Shown here: positions 59,203 to 64,000 of the stretch, piece by piece
Position numbering within the stretch: the stretch's first letter is position 1
Layout: every line of letters begins with the position of its first letter
Notes under the pieces: generated by a model
What the model saw: only the letters and a program-made list of their open reading frames with translations
Told to the model about the DNA's origin: nothing
Database searches by the model: none
Translations under genes and position numbers: made by a program
NCBI RefSeq assembly: GCF_039851965.1
Contig: NZ_CP156674.1
Location: 1,364,001-1,428,000 of the forward strand
Reading direction: 5' to 3'
From: Pseudalkalibacillus hwajinpoensis
GTDB taxonomy: Bacteria > Bacillota > Bacilli > Bacillales > Guptibacillaceae
DNA length: 64,000 bases

Positions 59203-59232
59203 AAAAGACGCCGCTCTGAGCGGTGTCTTTTT
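59203..59232 (+). terminator. Terminator after chrA
   Basis: AAAGACGCCGCTC and GAGCGGTGTCTTT pair with one wobble and are followed by TTC. Confidence 0.8.
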
Positions 59233-59410
59233 CTTATCTAAATGTCACTGGGCATCATGTCTTTTATCCATCAATACTAACAAAATGATTGACATTTAAC
59301 GCCTTCCGCTAACAATTGACGTAATAAAGAACACAACTACCGATTCTTTATTTACTACCAACCGATTGACTATTCGTTTTTCAGTCAGTTTCTCTCTAAT
59401 AAGGTTCTTC

Positions 59411-59803
59411 TTAAAAATGATTGATAAGCTGAACGAGCGATTTCGGACGCACATCGAGCTGAGCCAGTCTATTTACAGATATCCAGACTGCTTTATAGGT
59501 ACCTGATCTCCTCTTGCATGTTGAAACTCATCTCCCTGACCGCTTCCAAAGTCTCCAGAGATGATAACTGCATGAAAGTAATACTGCTTGCCAATATCTT
59601 CAACTACAGCGAGGAGGGAAATTAACTGAACATGGACGCCTAGTTCCTCGAAGGTCTCGCGTTTCGCAGCTTCTTCACAGGTTTCTCCATGTTCAATACC
59701 CCCACCGGGGAATACATAGTATGTGTTACCTTTACGCACTCTTTCTACTAAAGCCAGGTGATTATTCTCGATTATAACAACACCTGCCCGGTCTCTATCC
59801 CAT
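59411..59803 (-). pseudogene. Frameshifted Nudix hydrolase
   Basis: The minus strand encodes a Nudix protein in pieces. The start region reads ATG (59801-59803) followed by one extra base before DRDRAGVVIIENNHLALVER. The centre is intact, with the Nudix box inside YVFPGGGIEHGETCEEAAKR then ETFEELGV. Near 59505 the frame is lost: the open frame ends at 59473, whereas the family C-terminus, SGTYKAVWISVNRLAQLDVR and on to INHF, continues in another frame to TAA at 59411-59413. Two indels are therefore needed. A truncated 88-residue product from GTG 59739 is conceivable but unlikely to be useful. Confidence 0.75.
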
Positions 59804-59851
59804 TCCCCACCTCATCCGCACAAAATATCTATCATGTTAGTTACTACTATT

Positions 59852-60058
59852 CTATAAGAGATGATCTCTCTCCTCTTTCAAGCTTCCACTACAATGGTTA
59901 CAAACCTCATATGCTTTTGTTTCGATTAGTTTTTCTAGGTATAGACTATCCCGTGACCCTTCTCTTTCCTTTATCGGTGTTGTATGGAATTCACAGCGAT
60001 CACCAGCAAACGGTGTCCGGTGTATGATTTTTTTTGAATGATCGATTAAATATTTCAT
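59852..60058 (-). CDS. Small Cys-containing hypothetical protein
   Basis: A 68-residue protein beginning MKYLIDHSKKIIHR, with RCEF in the middle and a C-terminal YEVCNHCSGS motif, C-x-x-C. ATG 60058 is preceded by AAGGAGG at six bases, an excellent site. The two or three Cys suggest a small zinc-binding protein. I have an impression of similar short proteins in other Bacillus genomes but cannot name a family. Confidence 0.6.
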   Translation of the reverse strand: MKYLIDHSKKIIHRTPFAGDRCEFHTTPIKEREGSRDSLYLEKLIETKAYEVCNHCSGSLKEERDHLL

Positions 60059-60121
60059 CATTTTCCTCCTTGAATGGTACTTAATTTCTCTTTGACGTTA
60101 TCTTGGTACGATTAAAGGAGT

Positions 60122-60255
60122 TAAAGTAACACCTTCCATCAGAGGATGCCTTCGTCCCCTCTAATGATTAGTTGAAACCATTGGACATCTAAAAGTCTTA
60201 ATTAACCTCATATAAAGGTGGAGGTTTTATTGCTCCATTATGGGAAGATGAAAAT
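60122..60255 (+). repeat. Intergenic repeat family, copy 5 (diverged)
   Basis: Head TTAAAGTAACACCTTCCATC, hairpin AGAGGATG/CCCCTCT, a diverged core ATTAGTTGAAACCATTGG (from about 60167), then AAAGGTGGAGGTTTTATTGC and GGGAAGATGAAA in place of GGTGGGATAAA. The paired arms are partly lost. Confidence 0.6.
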
Positions 60256-60260
60256 AAAAA

Positions 60261-60292
60261 AGCCGAAAAGGACCGTGATTCGGTCTTTTCGG
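60261..60292 (-). terminator. Terminator after the DUF2294 gene
   Basis: GCCGAAAAGGACCG and CGGTCTTTTCGGC form a 13-14-bp near-perfect stem around a TGATT loop, with A-rich flank giving U on the minus strand. Confidence 0.8.
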
Positions 60293-60333
60293 CTTATGTC
60301 TGGTTCTATTGCCCAGCTCATTTCCACCTATGT

Positions 60334-61032
60334 TTAGTTGGGTTTTATTATAATCGTAATGTAACTTTTATCTAAATTGAAATCCCAATCCACAAAAATA
60401 TCCTGTACTTTGGCAGATAAAATCGCTTCGAATTGATTGTTATGAAGAAGACTCTTCTCAAGACGTCTTTTCGTTAGCTTAAGCTCTTCTTCAAATCCGC
60501 TTCGAATAAGTTCCTTCTCAATTCGTACTAGAATGCCATCGCGCAATACAACAAGCGTCCGATCATTTAAGAAGCAGGAGTCAACTCCCTCAGGTGCCTT
60601 TTCTGCAAGCTTACTAACCCGTACGATTTCATCATGGACCTTTTCCTTCTCAGCATAATCTGGCAGTCCATCTATTTCACTTTCTTGCACATTAGAAGTA
60701 ACACCTATAATAATACCTGATCGATTCTGAAGCGACCAATCATGGTAAAATGACTCAATCTCAAGATTAGCCATTACACGAAGAGATGCTTTAATTTCAG
60801 GAAGCAGCCCCTGCATCAGCAAATCTCTCGTCTCCTCTACTCGCATAGACTCTTTTTGATCCACTAGCACTCGCTCCATTGGAGCAAGGAAATCACGAAA
60901 GTAAATCGTTATATAAGGTTCCTGAATCGATACATAGACCGATGAAGGACCTTTTCCAAAATAATCTCGTAAAAGTTTACCTACATAACTTGAAATCTCA
61001 GCTTCTGTTGAATTTCGTTCCACTGTTTTCAC
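60334..61032 (-). CDS. DUF2294 protein (two repeats)
   Basis: A 232-residue cytoplasmic protein with two copies of the DUF2294 fold. The first has EISSYVGKLLRDYFGKGPSS and YVSIQEPYITIYFRDFLAP; the second begins KEKVHDEIVRVSKLAEKAPE and ends DIFVDWDFNLDKSYITIII. Both share an L-x-x-D/F-G-K-G-P-type start and a V-x-V-x-x-x-x-x-I-I strand. Function is unknown, though homologues have been linked to Na+-dependent processes by annotation only. Start ATG 61032 is behind AAAGGGTGAAAAC. Confidence 0.82.
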   Translation of the reverse strand: MKTVERNSTEAEISSYVGKLLRDYFGKGPSSVYVSIQEPYITIYFRDFLAPMERVLVDQKESMRVEETRDLLMQGLLPEIKASLRVMANLEIESFYHDWSLQNRSGIIIGVTSNVQESEIDGLPDYAEKEKVHDEIVRVSKLAEKAPEGVDSCFLNDRTLVVLRDGILVRIEKELIRSGFEEELKLTKRRLEKSLLHNNQFEAILSAKVQDIFVDWDFNLDKSYITIIIKPN

Positions 61033-61175
61033 CCTTTAGTAAGACAGGAACATATTATTCCCCGTCCAGTTATTATTATAGTAGTAATATGGTTTCATTT
61101 AAAGGATATAGCCTGAATTGAATATTTCATTTAGATGTCAAGATGTAATAAACCCATATTATTATCTCATTAATC

Positions 61176-61616
61176 CTACTCTTCCCTTTTATCATTTTTT
61201 AACACGGACACAAGACTATCAGGATACAACGTCTTCTTTCCTGATAGGATCTCATCTATTGAAAGCCATATCGCACTTGCCTTATGTCCATCAACAAATA
61301 GAAATTTCTCCTTCTCATATAGCTTCGAATCTTCAAACTCGACCTCATGCAATTGAATCAGCTCATGGCTTATTTCTTGTTGAATTGTGTAGATATTCTC
61401 AATACACTTTATGTACTTTAGAACACAAACAGATACGCCTAACTCTTCCTTAAATTCTCTTATAAGCGTATCGGATGAACGCTACCCCCATTCAATAGTA
61501 CCACCCAGCGGTCGATAGTAGTCGGAAGATCCCTTTGAATGTAATCCGCGATAGGCTTCAACAAGAATGTGATTTCCTCTAACCAATAGCCCTAGCGCTT
61601 TGACTTTAGGTTGCAT
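61176..61616 (-). pseudogene. Nudix hydrolase with a nonsense codon in the Nudix box
   Basis: A 146-codon frame runs from ATG 61616 (behind GGGGGAATAGG) to TAG at 61176-61178 and is otherwise normal: KALGLLVRGNHILVEAYRG, YYRPLGGTIEWG, SSDTLIREFKEELGV and a C-terminal SAIWLSIDEILSGKKTL. The single defect is TAG at 61482-61484, exactly at the first conserved Glu of the Nudix box (G-x5-E). A GAG to TAG change would explain it. The gene is probably inactivated recently, or suppressed. Confidence 0.85.
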
Positions 61617-61699
61617 CCTATTCCCCCTTTTTTCTTCTTATCCCTCTTCATGAACATCCAGGCGATCCGCTGCATAACAAACAGCTCCAAGTGACATGA

Positions 61700-61804
61700 T
61701 CATACCCGGTGTGCTGAACGTTCTTTTTCAAGAAGAAAGATAAGCAAAATGGCAATGACCACGGCAGAAAGACCGATGACAAATAGAATGTTTTTCTTCC
61801 TCAT
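61700..61804 (-). CDS. Possible 34-residue membrane peptide
   Basis: ATG 61804 follows GGAGG by three bases and encodes MRKKNILFVIGLSAVVIAIL with a further hydrophobic run and a basic end. Beyond its TGA a second frame reads MIMSLGAVCYAADRLDVHEE, so this could be the start of a longer, frameshifted membrane protein. I do not recognise it. Confidence 0.35.
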   Translation of the reverse strand: MRKKNILFVIGLSAVVIAILLIFLLEKERSAHRV

Positions 61805-61895
61805 TCGCCTCCACTTTTTAAACGTACGCGTTTATCGCAGAATTCAACGGACAACCTGCATACACGCCATCGATTTCTCCAAAAAATGGTGTGAA

Positions 61896-61923
61896 AAACC
61901 AGAGGATCGACATCCTCTGGTTT
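61896..61923 (-). terminator. Terminator after the aldo/keto reductase gene
   Basis: AAACCAGAGGAT and ATCCTCTGGTTT form a 12-bp perfect stem with a CGAC loop. Confidence 0.8.
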
Positions 61924-61937
61924 TCTCAAAAGCTATA

Positions 61938-62867
61938 TTAACTAAAGATACTATCAACCCGTTGAACTTCTTCGCCAGTTAGCTTCACATTGAGGGTTTT
62001 CAGATTATCAATCACCTGTTCTTTATGCTTCGCACCTGGGATTAGAACATCGATGCTATCACGAGTTAGATACCATGCGAGGACAACGTGCGCTACTTCA
62101 ACGCCCTTCGAGTTTGCGATCTGTCGAACTTGATCCAATTTCTTTAGGTTTGCTTTAAACGTCTCACCCTGGAAGAGCGGATTCTTTGCACGAAAGTCAT
62201 CAAACGTTGCGTTCTCATCGTATTTGCCTACGAGCAACCCTGAAGCAAGGGGGAAATATGGAATAAAGGAAATATCCTGCTCTGCAGTGTATGGAAGAAG
62301 ATCCTTCTCAGCTTCCCGCTGGAACAGATTATAGTGACTCTGAAGCACATCCACATAACCATCTTTATTCGCATCTTTCATCTGTTCAAGACTGAAGTTG
62401 GATACGCCAATAGATTTGATTTTCCCTTCATCTTTTAATTCTTTTAATGCACCAACAGCTTCAGCTTTTGGCGTATCTTCATCAGGAAAATGAATGTAAA
62501 ACAAATCAATATAGTCAGTTTGAAGTCGTTTTAAGCTCCCCTCAACAGCTTTTTTCAAAAAAGATGGGGAGTTATTGAACACAATGTCTTCTCCTTTAAA
62601 TTCATGAGCTCCCTTTGTAGCAAGTACAACATCACCGCGATTTCCTCGCTCCTTAAGTACTTCACCAACAAGCTCCTCGGATCGTTCCGGCCCATAAATA
62701 AAAGCGGTATCCAGAAAGTTAATGCCGTGATCAAGAGCACTGCGAACAAGTTCTTTACCCGTTTCTTCATTTAAATTAGGATAAATATTATGTCCACCTA
62801 CTGCATTTGTACCAAGACCAATTGGGTTTACATGCAAATCTGACTTTCCTATTCGTACATTCGCCAT
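61938..62867 (-). CDS. Aldo/keto reductase
   Basis: A 309-residue NADPH-dependent oxidoreductase with the TIM-barrel AKR fold. The catalytic tetrad can be seen: Asp in GINFLDTAFIYG (D and Tyr), Lys in VVLATKGAHEF and His in DLFYIHFPDEDTP. The cofactor region SIDVLIPGAKHKEQV is typical. It resembles Bacillus IolS/YrpG-type proteins; the carbonyl substrate is unknown. The start ATG 62867 follows AAAGGATGAACGAAAA. It is monocistronic between a terminator and a repeat copy. Confidence 0.92.
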   Translation of the reverse strand: MANVRIGKSDLHVNPIGLGTNAVGGHNIYPNLNEETGKELVRSALDHGINFLDTAFIYGPERSEELVGEVLKERGNRGDVVLATKGAHEFKGEDIVFNNSPSFLKKAVEGSLKRLQTDYIDLFYIHFPDEDTPKAEAVGALKELKDEGKIKSIGVSNFSLEQMKDANKDGYVDVLQSHYNLFQREAEKDLLPYTAEQDISFIPYFPLASGLLVGKYDENATFDDFRAKNPLFQGETFKANLKKLDQVRQIANSKGVEVAHVVLAWYLTRDSIDVLIPGAKHKEQVIDNLKTLNVKLTGEEVQRVDSIFS

Positions 62868-62889
62868 TTTTCGTTCATCCTTTCCGTGT

Positions 62890-62980
62890 ATAGTAAAACT
62901 TCTCTCTGAGGTGTTTTCTCCCTCTGCAGGTTAGTTGAAGTAATCTGCTGCCCCTAAGATTCGGAAAAAGCTTTGCAGAG
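62890..62980 (+). repeat. Intergenic repeat family, copy 6 (truncated)
   Basis: Head TAGTAAAACTTCTCTCTGAGG, a hairpin with CCCTCTGCAGG, and the core start TTAGTTGAAG (62931), then GCTGCCCCTAAG. The right half of the family sequence is missing. Confidence 0.55.
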
Positions 62981-63014
62981 TCCTTTACCACTTATATCCA
63001 TTTTAAAAACATAG

Positions 63015-64000
63015 TTAGATGCTTTGCAACTTTTCCATAACGTTATCGTAATTGATATCTGCGATTACTTCATTCTGGATGAGACGATGGCGAATGTTTG
63101 CAAGGAGAAGACGATTTTCATTTTTCATATTCGGAACATCAAACTTCTTATGGAATACGGTATACAGCTCATAATCTCTGAGCCGTAAAAAGAAAGGGAG
63201 CGTTTTTAACCATTCTTTATCAAGGAGTGATTCCTTTTGATATCCTTTCAAAAAAGCGTACATAAATTCGCTGGCAAAGGCCGATCTTACCTCAAGACTT
63301 TCGTTATGACACGTTCGCCAAATCGCATAATATACCGGAATGGCCAAATCACTCACATAATAATGATAGGTGCTATCATCAAAGTCAAAAAGATGAACTT
63401 CTTTCCCATCAAAGAAGAAATTCCCATGGTGAACGTCTGAATGAATTAGCCCAAACGATTTTCCAGTTTCATGGAATAACTTTATGGTTTCAACGAGCTT
63501 TTTTCCTTCCCGAACGATTTCAGCATCATCTTTATTAACCAGATAACGATCAAAGTGGATCAGGTCCCCCTGGTCCCATCTCTTTCGCCTGTTTTTACCT
63601 GGGCGGTAATTCATTGATAAGCGATGCACTTTCCCGACTTCTTTTCCCCACGCTTCGAACAAATCAGTATGAAAGGTAGACTCAGGTTTAATTGAATATC
63701 CGGGCGCTTTTTCAAAAAGACAGGCATAAAAAGAACCTTGTTGAATTGGGAGCTCTTCTACGAACTGCTGTTTAGTAGAAGGATAAACATATGAAACATT
63801 TGCGCCGTTCTGATGCAAATCGTTAATCCAGTCGATTTCTGCCTCCACTTCCTGAAAAGAACGATGGGAGCTGTGAGTAAGCCTGAGTACGTACACTTGT
63901 GTTTTTTCTCGTACTTCATAGACATAGTTTTCAAAATCACCTAGCAACTTCATGTCTGCAGCTTGAAGTCCAAACCGGGTAATGGCTTCTTTTAGAATAT
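63015..64000 (-). CDS. APH/homoserine-kinase-like phosphotransferase (5' end outside window)
   Basis: At least 328 residues of a protein-kinase-fold small-molecule kinase. The frame is open to the window edge, where it reads ILKEAITRFGLQAADMKLLG, so the true start lies beyond it. Visible are FENYVYEV (glycine-loop region), the catalytic loop SFGLIHSDVHHGNFFF with H-x-D-x-x-x-x-N and the metal-binding HLFDFDDSTYHYYVSDLA. Family members phosphorylate aminoglycosides, choline, homoserine or other small hydroxyl compounds; the substrate is not predictable. A related kinase is a pseudogene at 3.4-4.2 kb. Confidence 0.87.
   Translation of the reverse strand, partial: ILKEAITRFGLQAADMKLLGDFENYVYEVREKTQVYVLRLTHSSHRSFQEVEAEIDWINDLHQNGANVSYVYPSTKQQFVEELPIQQGSFYACLFEKAPGYSIKPESTFHTDLFEAWGKEVGKVHRLSMNYRPGKNRRKRWDQGDLIHFDRYLVNKDDAEIVREGKKLVETIKLFHETGKSFGLIHSDVHHGNFFFDGKEVHLFDFDDSTYHYYVSDLAIPVYYAIWRTCHNESLEVRSAFASEFMYAFLKGYQKESLLDKEWLKTLPFFLRLRDYELYTVFHKKFDVPNMKNENRLLLANIRHRLIQNEVIADINYDNVMEKLQSI

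Noticed and set aside
61118..61453. 111-codon plus-strand ORF
   Set aside because: It is antisense to the broken Nudix gene, whose protein-like sequence is clear on the minus strand.
5777..62980. The repeat family as insertion sequences or transposons
   Set aside because: No copy contains a transposase frame, terminal inverted repeats or visible target duplications.

Overview
The window reads as chromosome of a low-to-moderate GC Gram-positive of the Bacillaceae. It has strong AGGAGG-type ribosome binding sites, GTG/TTG starts, and Bacillus-type gene sets: spx, lspA, ltaS, the putB/putC/putR set, dctB/dctS/dctR, acoABC-acoR, dhaKLM, a CYP102 fusion with its TetR repressor, an RsbR paralogue, a CspB-type cold-shock gene and ynfA. 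There are no rRNA or tRNA genes, phage, insertion sequences or CRISPR arrays. Species cannot be named from sequence alone; a marine or alkaliphilic Bacillus relative is a guess.

Layout. 1-4.2 kb: edge of an MFS transporter, spx, lspA, a universal stress protein, a Nudix hydrolase, a DUF4396 membrane protein and a badly decayed APH-type phosphotransferase. 4.26-5.76 kb: a histidyl-tRNA synthetase behind a short leader that encodes a His-His-His peptide followed by an intrinsic terminator. 5.8-11.4 kb: repeats and gene remnants, a methyltransferase, a CapA-type protein, YnfA and an orphan histidine kinase. 11.5-15.7 kb: proline catabolism (putR-putB-putC). 15.8-24.3 kb: a C4-acid-like uptake locus in which a DctB/DctS/DctR sensory set stands beside a TAXI-type TRAP transporter. 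24.3-33 kb: an esterase; glutarate catabolism (glaH-lhgO) with a structured, terminator-bearing leader; and acetoin dehydrogenase (acoABC) with a sigma-54 promoter and AcoR. 33-36 kb: TetR plus an ABC-2 exporter. 36-41.3 kb: a CstB-like persulfide enzyme, a sodium:solute symporter with an M24 peptidase, and an M50 protease. 41.4-46.6 kb: a zinc alcohol dehydrogenase interrupted exactly at a slippery A_AAA_AAG, then TetR plus CYP102. 46.6-49.7 kb: dhaKLM and a YitT/YczE-like protein between repeat copies. 49.9-64 kb: RsbR paralogue, cold-shock protein, RDD, cupin and MBL proteins, LtaS, MFS exporter, PadR-ChrA, two broken Nudix genes, DUF2294, an aldo/keto reductase and the edge of a second phosphotransferase.

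The main theme is carbon and amino-acid catabolism with local regulators: proline, glutarate (a lysine breakdown product), acetoin, dihydroxyacetone, dicarboxylate-like substrates and possibly peptides. At least six decayed genes or remnants and six co-oriented copies of an intergenic repeat of about 155 nt, with large foldable arms, lie between these islands. The most unusual signals are the histidine leader peptide, the glaH leader, the frameshifted dehydrogenase and the repeat family.
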